A DNA stretch of 59,167 nt from Holdemania massiliensis AP2 (GCF_000327285.1 NZ_HE998567.1:1017594-1076760); one strand, 5' to 3'. Shown: positions 16,028-25,187, counted from the first letter of the stretch. Notes: generated by a model from the letters alone, not told the origin. Numbers and translations: made by a program.

Positions 16028-17174
16028 ACAGCATATCTTCAGATTGAATATTCTTCTCTTTCAGCCTTCCGCTGACAAAACCGCGGACAACGACATAGAG
16101 AACGGCGAAGATCGGTACCCCCAGAAACATGCCGAGAATCCCAAACATGCCGCCGCCGACAATGATTGAAAACATGACCCACAGACTCGGCAGTCCTAAC
16201 TGATCGCCCAGGATCATCGGACCCAGGATATTGCCGTCAAACTGCTGCAAAAGCAGGACAAAGACCGCAAAGATCAGGGAATAAATCGGATCGACGATAA
16301 AAAGGATGAAAATTCCCGGCACCGCGCCGATAAACGGACCAAAAACCGGAATCATATTGGTCAGCCCGACGATAAAGCTGATCAGCACCGCGAACGGCAG
16401 CCGCATGATCAGCATGCCGACAAAACAGATCACGCCGATAATCAGAGAATCAATCAATTTGCCGATGATAAAGCTGTTGAACATCCGCGACGTCAGCCTG
16501 CTTAATTGAATCAGCGATTCTACCTTGGCTTTGGGCAGTACCGCATAAGCCAGCTTTTTAAATTGGCCGGTGAAGCGTTCTTTTTCCAACAGAATATAGA
16601 CGGCGATGATGACCGCGATAAAAAAGTTGAAAGTCTGACGGACAAACAGCCAGGAATAGCTTAAAATCTTCGGCACATAATCCTTGGCCATCCCCAGCAT
16701 GGACTCCAGCAATGCCTCACTGGAGCTGAACAGAATTTCCAGCCAGCCTGTCTTGAACCCCAGCCCTTCCGTAATTTCGTTTAACAGCGTGTTCGCCTTA
16801 CCCAGATAATCGCTGAGCTGGGTTGACAGCGTCATGATGCTTTCCAGCAGCTGCGGGATTAAAACCGCCATAAAGCTGATCAGGATGAGAAATAGGAAGA
16901 TGATCGCCGCCGCAACGCCGATCTTGCGTTTTGTGGAAGCCTTCATTTTTGACTTGGCCAGCCATTTCTTTTCGACTCTCGTTGTAACCGGTGCTAAGAG
17001 AAAAGCCAAGGAAAAGCCTAGAATAAATGGAAGCAGAATTCCGATCACATTCCCCAAAAACTGCTTGAGCAGCGGAAACTGAGTGACCAGAAAATAGAAA
17101 CCTAATAGTAAAATCCCCGAACAGGTCAGGGCTAAAATATTCTCTTTGGTTTGTTCTTTGATTTTAAATTTCAT
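16026..17174 (-). CDS. AI-2E family transporter (PerM/YhhT type)
   Basis: 382 aa with about eight membrane helices and the family's late conserved run NMIPVFGPFIGAVPG, then QQFDGNILGPMILGD and GLPSLWVMFSIIVGGGMFG. GGGAG precedes the ATG. Members range from autoinducer-2 exporters to Na/H antiporters, so the substrate cannot be told. Monocistronic. Confidence 0.88.
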   Translation of the reverse strand: MKFKIKEQTKENILALTCSGILLLGFYFLVTQFPLLKQFLGNVIGILLPFILGFSLAFLLAPVTTRVEKKWLAKSKMKASTKRKIGVAAAIIFLFLILISFMAVLIPQLLESIMTLSTQLSDYLGKANTLLNEITEGLGFKTGWLEILFSSSEALLESMLGMAKDYVPKILSYSWLFVRQTFNFFIAVIIAVYILLEKERFTGQFKKLAYAVLPKAKVESLIQLSRLTSRMFNSFIIGKLIDSLIIGVICFVGMLIMRLPFAVLISFIVGLTNMIPVFGPFIGAVPGIFILFIVDPIYSLIFAVFVLLLQQFDGNILGPMILGDQLGLPSLWVMFSIIVGGGMFGILGMFLGVPIFAVLYVVVRGFVSGRLKEKNIQSEDML

Positions 17175-17291
17175 TATGCAATCTCCCTTATTGTTATTTT
17201 AACACACTTGACTCTTTTCTATATTTAAAATTCTATTAAATTGACGAGGATTATGCTAAAATAAGACTGTAACTTAAGGAGGAAATCATTC

Positions 17292-17696
17292 ATGAGAGGT
17301 ATTTTATTAATTAGCCATGGTCAGTATGCAGAAGCTTTCAAAGGTTCTCTGAAAATGATCGCGGGCGAAGTTACAAATTTGTATTCCTGCTGCCTGCTGC
17401 CGACAGATGGCCCAGATCAGTTTAAGGAAAAGCTGAACGAACTGAAGCCGGAGTTGGACAAGTATGACGAAGTCTTGGTTTTCGCGGATCTGTTCGGCGG
17501 TTCCCCATGCAACACAACGTTTGTTGAATTCGCTACAAATCCGAAGTTCCACTTCGTTGCCGGCATGAACTTCCCAATGGTTCTGACAGCGATTCTGTCC
17601 GAGGGTGAATCGGTTGAAAATCTGATCGCTCAGGGACGCGAAGGCATCGTTGATGTCAAAGCTTTCATGGCAAGCATGAGTTCGGACGAAGACTAA
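17292..17696 (+). CDS. PTS mannose/fructose/sorbose-family IIA
   Basis: 134 aa. One EIIA-man domain; the phosphorylated His is in LISHG (about residue 9), and LFGGSPCNTT is the conserved second loop. HPr phosphorylates it and it passes phosphate to IIB. The matching IIC-IID and IIB are encoded 2-8 kb away on the other strand rather than next to it. AGGAGG at good spacing. Single-gene unit. Confidence 0.93.
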   Translation: MRGILLISHGQYAEAFKGSLKMIAGEVTNLYSCCLLPTDGPDQFKEKLNELKPELDKYDEVLVFADLFGGSPCNTTFVEFATNPKFHFVAGMNFPMVLTAILSEGESVENLIAQGREGIVDVKAFMASMSSDED

Positions 17697-17717
17697 TTTA
17701 TTCAGCGTTCATAAAAC

Positions 17718-17746
17718 AAAAAGGCGGGAAACTCCCCGTCTTTTCT
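17718..17746. terminator. Bidirectional terminator between IIA and the Na/Pi gene
   Basis: GGCGGG-AAACT-CCCGTC type stem flanked by A-run and T-run, serving both convergent genes. Confidence 0.75.
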
Positions 17747-17791
17747 TTTGCCTGAATATACCGCACAACGCCGTATTTTTGATCTGCCGCT

Positions 17792-19417
17792 TCAGGATGC
17801 GGCTAATTCTTCATGATAGAGCTGCTGAGCAAGGTTATGATAATGGTCATGGATTCGTTCCAAATCTGTCAGCACCTCACTGAATACCACACACAGCGAA
17901 CCGTCAATCTGTTGATTCCGCAGACGCTGGATTTGATCCTGACGGCTCTTTTCGCAGCATTGATCCATTTGTTCCTCCAGCTGATCGATGTGCTGCAATG
18001 TATCTGCACGATGATATTCTTCAATGGTCGGAAGCAGCGCGGCAGTCTGATTCAGAATTGTCTGCAGCTCTGCCAGTTCCCGGCTTGCGTGCGGTGTGAT
18101 CTTCTGCTTTTCCTTCAGAATCTGGGAAGCATGTTCCGATAAATTAACGACATGATCGCCCATCCGTTCCAAATCATTATTAATTTTAAATAAGACATTC
18201 AGCCGGCGGGAATCCTCAACGTTCATCCGCGCCGTGGCCACGACCGGAATCGCGTCGATAATCGTGCGGTGGATCGTATCAATCTCGCTTTCCTGCGCCA
18301 GAATTTTTTCTTTATCCCATTCCAAGGTTGTCAAGCCGCAAAACGCTTCGTCAAGACTGGACTGAACCAGGTGATACATACGGTTTAACAGTTCGCTGAT
18401 CTCATGCAGTGAAATCGTGACATTGCCTAAACGCTGTTCCGGAATGCGTGTGATTTCAATAACCGGTTTGACTGCTTCCTTTTCCTGCGGCAGCAGCTTT
18501 ACTGCCAGAGCCGCTAATCCGCTGCCTAACGGAAGCAGAACCAACGTCGTCACCACGTTGAAGAGCGTATGGAAGTTGGCGATCTGCGCCGCTGGATTGG
18601 CCGGCGTAAACTGAGCAATCCAATCGGTCAGCGGCAGCAGCAGCACAGCTCCGCTAAACAACAAAGCGCCGCCGACATTAAACAGCAAGTGAACCAAAGC
18701 GACTCGTTTTGCATTTCGGTTGGAGCTGAGTGAAGAAAGCACTGCCGTAATGCATGTTCCGATGTTCATACCAAATAAAATGAAGACGGAATGCTGCAGC
18801 GTGATCAATCCATTGTTCGCCAATGTTTGTAAAATTCCGATGGAAGCGCTGGAGCTTTGTATGACAGCCGTAAAAAGCGCCCCGGTAAGCACCGCGATCA
18901 GGGGATTGTTAAAGGCGGTAATCAAGGACAGAAAGGCTGCGTTATCCCGCAGCGGCGCCATCGCATCACTCATCATGCCCATACCGATGAAGAGAATACC
19001 AAGCCCGCCGACAATCATCCCGACTGCGTTGGTTCTTTCTTTTTTCAGGAACACAACCATGACGACGCCGATCAAAGCGATAGCCGGTGCCGCAGCGCCA
19101 ATATCCAACGCGATCAGCTGGCCGGTAATCGTGGTGCCGATATTCGCACCCATAATCACACCGACAGCCTGCGGCAATGTCATTAAGCCGGCATTGACAA
19201 ACCCTACCGTCATGACTGTGGTTGCGCTGGAGCTTTGAATCAAAGCGGTAATCAGGGCGCCGACAATCACCCCCATCAGCCGATTAGAAGTCAGTCGTTC
19301 AAGGATTGACTGCAGCCGATCCCCTGCGCATAACTCCAATCCATCACTCATCATTTTCATTCCATATAGAAATAAGGCCAATCCGCCCATTAAAGCAATG
19401 ATAAAACTGATATCCAT
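17792..19417 (-). CDS. Na/Pi cotransporter family protein with PhoU-like tail
   Basis: 541 aa from the ATG at 19417 (M-D-I-S-F-I, the usual beginning of the family; upstream in-frame Met codons to 19456 exist and the start is not certain). Two NptA repeats, each with a QSSSA motif (IQSSSATT and IQSSSAS), form the transport core. Residues after about 340 form a PhoU-type helical domain. It imports phosphate with sodium. It sits between the PTS genes without clear link. Confidence 0.92.
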   Translation of the reverse strand: MDISFIIALMGGLALFLYGMKMMSDGLELCAGDRLQSILERLTSNRLMGVIVGALITALIQSSSATTVMTVGFVNAGLMTLPQAVGVIMGANIGTTITGQLIALDIGAAAPAIALIGVVMVVFLKKERTNAVGMIVGGLGILFIGMGMMSDAMAPLRDNAAFLSLITAFNNPLIAVLTGALFTAVIQSSSASIGILQTLANNGLITLQHSVFILFGMNIGTCITAVLSSLSSNRNAKRVALVHLLFNVGGALLFSGAVLLLPLTDWIAQFTPANPAAQIANFHTLFNVVTTLVLLPLGSGLAALAVKLLPQEKEAVKPVIEITRIPEQRLGNVTISLHEISELLNRMYHLVQSSLDEAFCGLTTLEWDKEKILAQESEIDTIHRTIIDAIPVVATARMNVEDSRRLNVLFKINNDLERMGDHVVNLSEHASQILKEKQKITPHASRELAELQTILNQTAALLPTIEEYHRADTLQHIDQLEEQMDQCCEKSRQDQIQRLRNQQIDGSLCVVFSEVLTDLERIHDHYHNLAQQLYHEELAAS

Positions 19418-19537
19418 AACGTTTAACAACCCTTTCCTCTGCTTTAGCATGCCCATTATAAATGAAAAAAAGAGTTTCTGCGTAACGAATTTGTTAAGTT
19501 TTCGTTAACAGAAGATTCTCTTTCTTCCCTTTCACAA

Positions 19538-19569
19538 CAAAAAAAAGCAATGTCCGAAGACATTGCTTG
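19538..19569 (-). terminator. Terminator of the IIC-IID operon
   Basis: AAGCAATGTC-TTCG-GACATTGCTT with a UUCG loop, then eight T on the minus strand. Confidence 0.9.
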
Positions 19570-19582
19570 TAAGCGTTTTGAA

Positions 19583-20422
19583 TTAAGCCAAAACTCCGAA
19601 GAAAGCCAGAACGATAGCGAACAGAACAACAACGAGAATCAGCTTGTTGGAGTTCATCCACTTCTTACCCAGCATCCAGTAGCACAGAGCTGCGAATAAT
19701 GCAGGGAACAACGCAGGCATGATGCTGTCAGCATATTTCTGCAGGTTGAATTCATTGAACATTTCTTCGCCAGTTTCCGGGTCAACACCTAAGCTCATTT
19801 TCAGAGTAGCCAGAGGGAACTTAACGTTCAGCGCGATCATGCCGCCGACAACCGTCAGACCTAAGACAGAAGCAGCTTCTGTCAGAGCGTTCATCGTGCC
19901 AGACAGGGAAGTAACCAGCTTAACGCCTTGTTCATAGCCCATGTCAAACATTTTCATACGTGCGAACAGAACGACAACCATCCAAACTTCCCAAATCATG
20001 ATACCTAATGCGTTGCCTTCCAGAGCCATCGTTGCAGCGATAGATCCGAAAACCGCGCCCGCGATCATGCCGAAGATTGTATCGCCGATACCAGCGAATG
20101 GTCCCATCAACGCTGTCTTAATCGAAGCGGCAACATCCAAACCTGTACCAGATTCTGCTGTCTGTTCTTCGATAGCGACATTCATACCAACAATGATATC
20201 ACCCATTGCAGGCTGTGTGTTGAAGAATACAGAATGAGTTCTCAATGCCTTCTGCTTCAGCTCAGGACGATCGCCATACAGCTTGTCGATAACCGGCAGC
20301 ATGGTGGTCAGGTAGCCTAAGCCCTGCATACGTTCATAGTTCCAGCCAATCTGAGAGTTCCAGATCCAGCGCAGATTCAGGCTTCTTAATTCTTTCTTAG
20401 TGAACTTCTTACTATTCGTCAT
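19583..20422 (-). CDS. PTS mannose-family IID
   Basis: 279 aa. LNLRWIWNSQIGWNYERMQG and NTQPAMGDIIVGMNVAIEEQ are IID signatures, and GPFAGIGDTIF the membrane part. With IIC it forms the sugar channel. It overlaps IIC by 11 bases. A cre-like sequence lies at 19568-19581 just past the stop, probably by chance. Confidence 0.95.
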   Translation of the reverse strand: MTNSKKFTKKELRSLNLRWIWNSQIGWNYERMQGLGYLTTMLPVIDKLYGDRPELKQKALRTHSVFFNTQPAMGDIIVGMNVAIEEQTAESGTGLDVAASIKTALMGPFAGIGDTIFGMIAGAVFGSIAATMALEGNALGIMIWEVWMVVVLFARMKMFDMGYEQGVKLVTSLSGTMNALTEAASVLGLTVVGGMIALNVKFPLATLKMSLGVDPETGEEMFNEFNLQKYADSIMPALFPALFAALCYWMLGKKWMNSNKLILVVVLFAIVLAFFGVLA

Positions 20423-21200
20423 AATCGTCGTCGCCTCCCTGTGCAGTGCCAGCAGCTAACTTAGCAGTAGCATTCTGGTAAGTAACTAACGCTGCGGCTG
20501 TACCGATTAAGGCGATACCCAGAATCGGCATATTGATATAAGCGGCTAATACGAAGCCTAAGATAATGAACTGCGGCTTCTTCAGAACTGGCAGGTAACG
20601 CATCAAGATTGCGAAACCAACGACCGGCAGCAAGCCGCCAGCGAATTTGAAACCGTTCATGATGAATGCCGGAATGATCTTGATCAGAGTGTCAACAACG
20701 CCCTGGCCAGCAACCAGCAGTAACAGAACAGGCAATCCACGGGACAGGCCCCAAGGAATAATACCTAATGTGTTCATCAGCGCGATACCCTTAGTGTTGT
20801 CTTCTTCAACATACTTGTCAGCGATGTGCTGGAATGCAGTGTTGGAGAAACGAGCCAGAATATCCAACTGTGTGAATAATGCAGCTAATGCGATACCGAT
20901 TGAAGAAGCCATTGCAATCGGGTCAGCGCCGGAAGCAGCGCCTAAGGCTGTAGCGATCATACCCGAAGAAGTGATGTTCGGAATCGAAGCTCCTCCGTAT
21001 GTGCCAGCGCCTAACTGTGTCATCTGTAACGTACCACCAACAACTAAGCCGTATCTCATATCGCCTACGACGATGCCGGTGAATAAGCATGCAAGAATAC
21101 AGTTGTTGAAACCGATGTTCCAAGACAAACTATCGATGATGCTCCAAAATGCCCATGCTGTAATCAGCAGGATTTGGATAATACTCAACCCTCCAGACAT
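20412..21200 (-). CDS. PTS mannose-family IIC
   Basis: 262 aa membrane channel subunit with VGDMRYGLVVGGTLQMTQLG and YGGASIPN, conserved in the family. The C-terminus ends in acidic GGDDDYDE. GGGAGG precedes the ATG. It heads a two-gene operon behind a roughly 140-nt structured leader. The sugar cannot be named: the family takes mannose, glucosamine, sorbose, fructose and others. Confidence 0.95.
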   Translation of the reverse strand: MSGGLSIIQILLITAWAFWSIIDSLSWNIGFNNCILACLFTGIVVGDMRYGLVVGGTLQMTQLGAGTYGGASIPNITSSGMIATALGAASGADPIAMASSIGIALAALFTQLDILARFSNTAFQHIADKYVEEDNTKGIALMNTLGIIPWGLSRGLPVLLLLVAGQGVVDTLIKIIPAFIMNGFKFAGGLLPVVGFAILMRYLPVLKKPQFIILGFVLAAYINMPILGIALIGTAAALVTYQNATAKLAAGTAQGGDDDYDE

Positions 21201-21242
21201 AAATAGTCCTCCCTTTCTAACCTTTTGTGTCTTTGGTTTTTT

Positions 21243-21326
21243 CCGGTTGCCCGGACCCTCGAAAACAATTTATCCGCCCCTCGGCCTACGTGGCTTCTTA
21301 CGCAGCGCCGCGGTTCAGATGTAACC
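21243..21326 (-). promoter_or_regulatory. Structured 5' leader of the PTS IIC-IID operon
   Basis: GC-rich against its surroundings. On the minus strand CCGC-GGC-CTGCGT pairs in order with ACGTAG-GCC-GCGG (21274-21313), with a one-base and a five-base bulge. A CCGG-GCAA-CCGG tetraloop hairpin follows (21243-21254), and GGTT/AACC precedes (21312-21326). No U-run follows, so it is not a simple terminator. I do not recognise the class. Confidence 0.5.
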
Positions 21327-21343
21327 GTTTTCTCGATGATTAA

Positions 21344-21372
21344 ATGATACACTAGAAAGTATGATTTGTAAA
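21344..21372 (-). promoter_or_regulatory. Promoter of PTS IIC-IID
   Basis: Minus-strand TTTACA (21367-21372) and TATCAT (21344-21349), 17 bp apart. Confidence 0.6.
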
Positions 21373-21965
21373 GCCTCAACACATATTTTTCACATAATTC
21401 AAAGAAATTTTCACAAAATTAGAACTGCAATTTATGCATTAAACAAACAGATGAATCTTCCCAATTCTCCCTGTATACAAGCATTATTAATAATTATGAT
21501 CATGAATTCTGCAAGTCGTTTTCCTCCCGTTTCCCCTTCTAAAACTTTCACAATTTTCCCGTTTGTTTCATAAAATTGTTATGTTTTCCATATCAAATCC
21601 AGCTTTTATTATTGTATTCGCGGCCCTGCCGTTCTAGAACGCCTCAGATTTGAAATAACAAGAAACTGAGCTTTGCATGCAGAACGGCTTCATCTGCAAA
21701 GTTTGCGATGATATCCTGCAAGGATTTCAATGCGGCCCCCGTATTTTGCAAAAGTTTTTGACCTCAATTCCTTATCGCCGTATTCAAGATGATCTGACTC
21801 TTCAACCTTATATAACTCCCGCGGATGGATCAGACAAATTCGCGCATCAATCTTGCTCTGTCTGATTTTGCTTTTCAACACGGCCGATGAAACTGTTTTT
21901 TGCTGCCGGCTTGATCGAGTCTTATCCTTCATCCGAACCCTTTTCTCCTTTTTAACGACATTGAA
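21373..21965. other. Intergenic stretch with no clear gene
   Basis: About 590 AT-rich bases between the PTS promoter and the M28-like gene. The only candidate is a minus-strand frame listed separately (21690-21932). No repeat, terminator or folded RNA stood out. Confidence 0.5.
21690..21932 (-). CDS. Doubtful small hypothetical protein
   Basis: 80 aa, basic, with no membrane segment or known motif. AAAGGG lies five bases before the ATG. Composition resembles spacer DNA and no family is recognised. Kept only because of its ribosome site. Confidence 0.2.
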   Translation of the reverse strand: MKDKTRSSRQQKTVSSAVLKSKIRQSKIDARICLIHPRELYKVEESDHLEYGDKELRSKTFAKYGGRIEILAGYHRKLCR

Positions 21966-21990
21966 AAGAAAAACAGGATTGCTCCTGTTT
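21966..21990 (-). terminator. Terminator of the M28-like gene
   Basis: AAACAGGA-GCAA-TCCTGTTT followed by TTCTTTT on the minus strand. Confidence 0.85.
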
Positions 21991-22957
21991 AAGAAATTTG
22001 TTTAGCAAGTTCGGTCAGATCTTTGGCTAAAGCTTCGATTTTTTCACGTTCCACTTCATCGTCATGATTCGTCGCCGTATTCTCAACAATCAGCGAACCA
22101 TTCATATTTTTCCCGCGGCAGACGATCATTCCTTTTTCATAGAAAGACAGCGACGTATACTTCACGTGATCTTCATCGACCAGGCTCATGTGCAGCTTGG
22201 CTTCCTCATCCCGGCGCTTCACAATCGCCTCCAGCTTTTCCGCATTGCCTTTGCTGGCTTCAAAATAGCCAATTCCCAAGCGCGGTCCTTTGCCGACACA
22301 GTCCAAAATAATCACATTGCGGTCCTTAATCGTATTGGGAAGTGCATCCCGAAGCATATAGTCGCCGACGTGCGTTCCGTTTCCGCCGTCAGTCAGCACA
22401 AATGCCACCTGATCCCGAAGCTTTTCCGGCAGCTGCTGAGCAATCAGATAGGCTGCAATCACCCCTGAAGTATTCCGATTCAGATTTACTTTGTTGCCGA
22501 TGCGGAATGTCATCATAAAGGAAACGACAATCAGAAGGGTCAATACCGCCAAAATCAGCACGGACAGAACGAAATTATCCTCAAAATTAATCCGCCGGCC
22601 CAAGCCCAGCAACAAAATCAACCCCAGCACCATGCTTAAGATCACCGGCGTATTCATCGGCAGGAAAGAGGAAGAAAAACTGGCGTTGCCGTCCATCGGA
22701 AAATAACGAATCGGATTGCCGAAATCATGATTCAGCGTATCGTAATGGGCTACAAAAATCGTTTTTGCCTTGCCGACATTGCCGATCATCAAATTCATAC
22801 CCTTCGTTCTTTTTTTCTTTCCCATCGCGCCGCGTACAGAATACCCCAACGCCTGGAAATCCTTGCCGATCTCATTGCAGAAAAAATTCTTTTCCTTGCG
22901 GGTAAACCGGCGCCCGATTGTTAAACCATATTTTATAATCAAATCATCAATATTCAT
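21989..22957 (-). CDS. Membrane protein with degenerate M28-peptidase fold
   Basis: 322 aa. VAHYDT (zinc His/Asp) and VILDCVGKG (third Asp) match M28 aminopeptidases, but the bridging-Asp motif reads NRNTSG instead of a DN-xSG form, and the Glu-Glu pair is replaced by TDGGNG. Two membrane helices (about 105-120 and 130-153) are inserted between the first and second motifs. It is probably not a working peptidase of the usual type, perhaps a binding protein. The second of two Met codons is used because of GGAGG spacing. Function unknown. Confidence 0.7.
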   Translation of the reverse strand: MNIDDLIIKYGLTIGRRFTRKEKNFFCNEIGKDFQALGYSVRGAMGKKKRTKGMNLMIGNVGKAKTIFVAHYDTLNHDFGNPIRYFPMDGNASFSSSFLPMNTPVILSMVLGLILLLGLGRRINFEDNFVLSVLILAVLTLLIVVSFMMTFRIGNKVNLNRNTSGVIAAYLIAQQLPEKLRDQVAFVLTDGGNGTHVGDYMLRDALPNTIKDRNVIILDCVGKGPRLGIGYFEASKGNAEKLEAIVKRRDEEAKLHMSLVDEDHVKYTSLSFYEKGMIVCRGKNMNGSLIVENTATNHDDEVEREKIEALAKDLTELAKQIS

Positions 22958-22993
22958 CATAACCTCCAGCGGATATTCAGCTTTGCCGTCCGC

Positions 22994-23503
22994 TTATTTC
23001 TTTCTGCCCCACTTCTCCGGCCATTTAAACGGCGAATTTTTCATCTTTGCCTGCTGCTGACGATGGGCTTCCTTATCCGGTACAAATTTGTTGAAGCAAT
23101 GCACCAGTTTGGTACTGCTGTAAGCATTGATAAAAACAAATTCTTCCTCGCTGACGCGAACCACCAGCATATCCATTCCGGCTTTCCCCTGACGGAACAC
23201 CCATTCCTGTACCTCATCCCAGCGAACCATCTGGCACAGCTCTTCATCGCCCCGCGTGTAAACGACGAAATAATCCGGGTAAGCCTCTAACAAAATATAG
23301 TTAGGCGTCTTCCATAAAACCAGCAGCGCGACAACAATCAGAACAGCCCCGACAATCCAAACAAATTTTGCTGCAATCATCAAAATTCCAACCAGAATGC
23401 AGACAATAATCGATACGTACGGCTTGATATTAATCGAAACAACCGGTTTTCCCGACTGCGGCAAATCGGCGATCCGACACAGTTTCGCTCTCATTTCTTC
23501 CAT
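22994..23503 (-). CDS. Small membrane protein, PH-like or YcxB-like
   Basis: 169 aa from the ATG at 23503 (GAGGTG upstream); the open frame to 23668 has no ribosome site. Two close membrane helices (about 33-75) are followed by a beta-rich part (YFVVYTRGDEELCQMVRW, MLVVRVSEEEFVFINA) like the YcxB/PH-type domains, and a basic tail. An extended -10 box (TGTTATAAT) lies about 20 bases upstream. Likely in one unit with the M28-like gene. No function can be given. Confidence 0.65.
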   Translation of the reverse strand: MEEMRAKLCRIADLPQSGKPVVSINIKPYVSIIVCILVGILMIAAKFVWIVGAVLIVVALLVLWKTPNYILLEAYPDYFVVYTRGDEELCQMVRWDEVQEWVFRQGKAGMDMLVVRVSEEEFVFINAYSSTKLVHCFNKFVPDKEAHRQQQAKMKNSPFKWPEKWGRKK

Positions 23504-23685
23504 TGATTTCACCTCTTGCGTTTCATTATAACAAAATTCCCTCTGTTCGTCATTCAAAATTCGACGCGAAACCGAAAGCGCTGTCAGAATCCTATTTCGC
23601 AATTCTTCATTTTCCCTCGTTTTTTCCTGGATTTTTGATATAATGGAAAAGAAAACCGAATCAATCAATTGAGGAGTGAGGATGT

Positions 23686-24354
23686 ATGTGGATTGTAGCG
23701 TTTATTACCGTGGTGGCTGTATTGATTTTCGCCTCGCGGATGAAAGAGTTGAAGAATGCGCGCGAAGCGATCGCCGCGGCCGGGGGTATCAGTTCCAAAT
23801 ATCAGTGCATGGATTTTTCCAAAGGTCCGAAAACCGCTTATCTTATCCTGTCGGTCGTCGGCATTATTTCAGGAATCTACGGTTATACAATTGAGGATTA
23901 TACGACAGTTGCTCTGGGGGTTCTGATTTTCTTTTTGTTTCTGGCGGAATTCTTCATGGCCAACATTCAGTACAAGTTCTATTACAGCAGCACAGCCTTT
24001 ATCAACCGCGGTAAAGTCGTGCGTTACAAAAGCATCAAAGACTTTGAGAAGAAAAAAATGCCGATGGCCTTTGTTGCCGTCATCACCTTCAGCGGCGACA
24101 AGCATTTAGTTCCGCCTAAGGCTCTGGCCATCATCCAAGAACAGATGCAGAAAAAGGAAAATAAAAAAAGAAAATCCGCCGCGCGCGGATTTTTTATTTT
24201 CGTTTTTTTTCGTCTGTACTATTCTTCCATCAGTCTTTCAAGCGCTTCCGCCACGGAACTGACCACGATCTGCGCTTCCTGTCTGACTGAAGCCGGAGAA
24301 GTATGGAAGGTAAAGCTGGGGGCGGTTGAACGCAGCAGAGGAATATCATTATAA
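23686..24354 (+). CDS. Small membrane protein lacking a stop before its terminator
   Basis: Divergent partner of the 22994 gene with the same layout: an N-terminal helix, two membrane helices (about 50-90), then a beta-rich domain ending KALAIIQEQMQKK. In this frame no stop occurs before the intrinsic terminator at 24170-24197; the frame reads on to 24354 across a convergent gene. One extra A in the A5 run near 24151 would give a stop (TAA) eight bases before the terminator. The natural protein is probably about 158 aa. Either a base-calling indel or a real non-stop message. Confidence 0.6.
   Translation: MWIVAFITVVAVLIFASRMKELKNAREAIAAAGGISSKYQCMDFSKGPKTAYLILSVVGIISGIYGYTIEDYTTVALGVLIFFLFLAEFFMANIQYKFYYSSTAFINRGKVVRYKSIKDFEKKKMPMAFVAVITFSGDKHLVPPKALAIIQEQMQKKENKKRKSAARGFFIFVFFRLYYSSISLSSASATELTTICASCLTEAGEVWKVKLGAVERSRGISL
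24170..24197 (+). terminator. Terminator inside the 3' part of the 23686 frame
   Basis: AAAATCCGC-CGCGC-GCGGATTTT then T-run. Strong. Confidence 0.85.
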
Positions 24355-24980
24355 GAATCGCCGATTCCGGCAATCGTCTTGAGCTGCAGATGACGCTTAA
24401 GCACCTCAATCCCGAAGCCTTTGGAACAGCCGCGCCGGGCTACATCAATCCAGACTTCATTCTGAAAGGCCTCCAGTTCAGCAAACGTGCGATTGATCCG
24501 ATCCGCCTCTAACCGCGCTCGATCCTCTGTGCCAGCATACAAAGACAGTCCAAAGATTTCGGCCGTCAGTTCATCCAACCGCGAGAAAACACGGTATGGA
24601 ATGGCTGTCAGAATCGAAGCGGAAGGCGGAATCTGACCATCCGGCTGCCTTTGACAGAAGGTCCCTTCACTGGTCTGATAATAAAAATCAATTTCTTTGT
24701 CCAGCGAGCCGCTGAGCCGAAATGCGGTTTCCCGGTCAATGCAAGCTTTATACAGCGTCCGGCCGGCGTGGTCCAGAATCAGCGCCCCGCTGCTGAGAAT
24801 CATAAAGTCACAGCGCAGCCGTCCCCGAATTGGCGCAGCAACCCCTGAAAGCGGACGTCCCGTACATAAGCCAAACAGATGTCCCTGCTTTTGAAACATG
24901 CGAATCTGTTTGAGATCATCGCTTTTAAACTGACCCTTAAAAAATAACGTACCGTCAAAATCACTGGCTAATACCTTCAT
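24219..24980 (-). CDS. HAD-superfamily Cof-type phosphatase
   Basis: 254 aa. Motif I is ASDFDGTLF, motif II LSSGA, the conserved Lys is in SKGFGIEVL, and motif IV is GIGDSYNDIPLL. These cytosolic enzymes remove phosphate from sugar phosphates or flavin nucleotides. ATG 24980 is chosen over a GTG two codons upstream; GGAG lies ten bases before. The final bases overlap the read-through of the 23686 frame. Confidence 0.92.
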   Translation of the reverse strand: MKVLASDFDGTLFFKGQFKSDDLKQIRMFQKQGHLFGLCTGRPLSGVAAPIRGRLRCDFMILSSGALILDHAGRTLYKACIDRETAFRLSGSLDKEIDFYYQTSEGTFCQRQPDGQIPPSASILTAIPYRVFSRLDELTAEIFGLSLYAGTEDRARLEADRINRTFAELEAFQNEVWIDVARRGCSKGFGIEVLKRHLQLKTIAGIGDSYNDIPLLRSTAPSFTFHTSPASVRQEAQIVVSSVAEALERLMEE

Positions 24981-25116
24981 GGACACAGTTCTCCTTCTTA
25001 ATTGTTTCCTCAGCTCCTGTCAAACAGGATTCCGTACTGCTTATCATTATACTGACTGAACATTTTCTGTCAAAGCCAAACAGATTCATACTGGGAAATA
25101 TCATCAACCTCATCAG

Positions 25117-25158
25117 CAAAAAAAACAGCTGAATCCAGACTTACCCGGTTCAGCTGCT
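25117..25158 (-). terminator. Terminator of PTS IIB
   Basis: GCAGCTGAA pairs with TTCAGCTGT, then eight T on the minus strand. Confidence 0.85.
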
Positions 25159-25187
25159 TCTTCTCATTTCAGTTATGCTTAACCTGA

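Noticed and set aside
19568-19581. cre-like TGTAAGCGTTTTGA after IID
   Set aside because: It is 1.6 kb downstream of the operon promoter and overlaps the terminator; probably chance.
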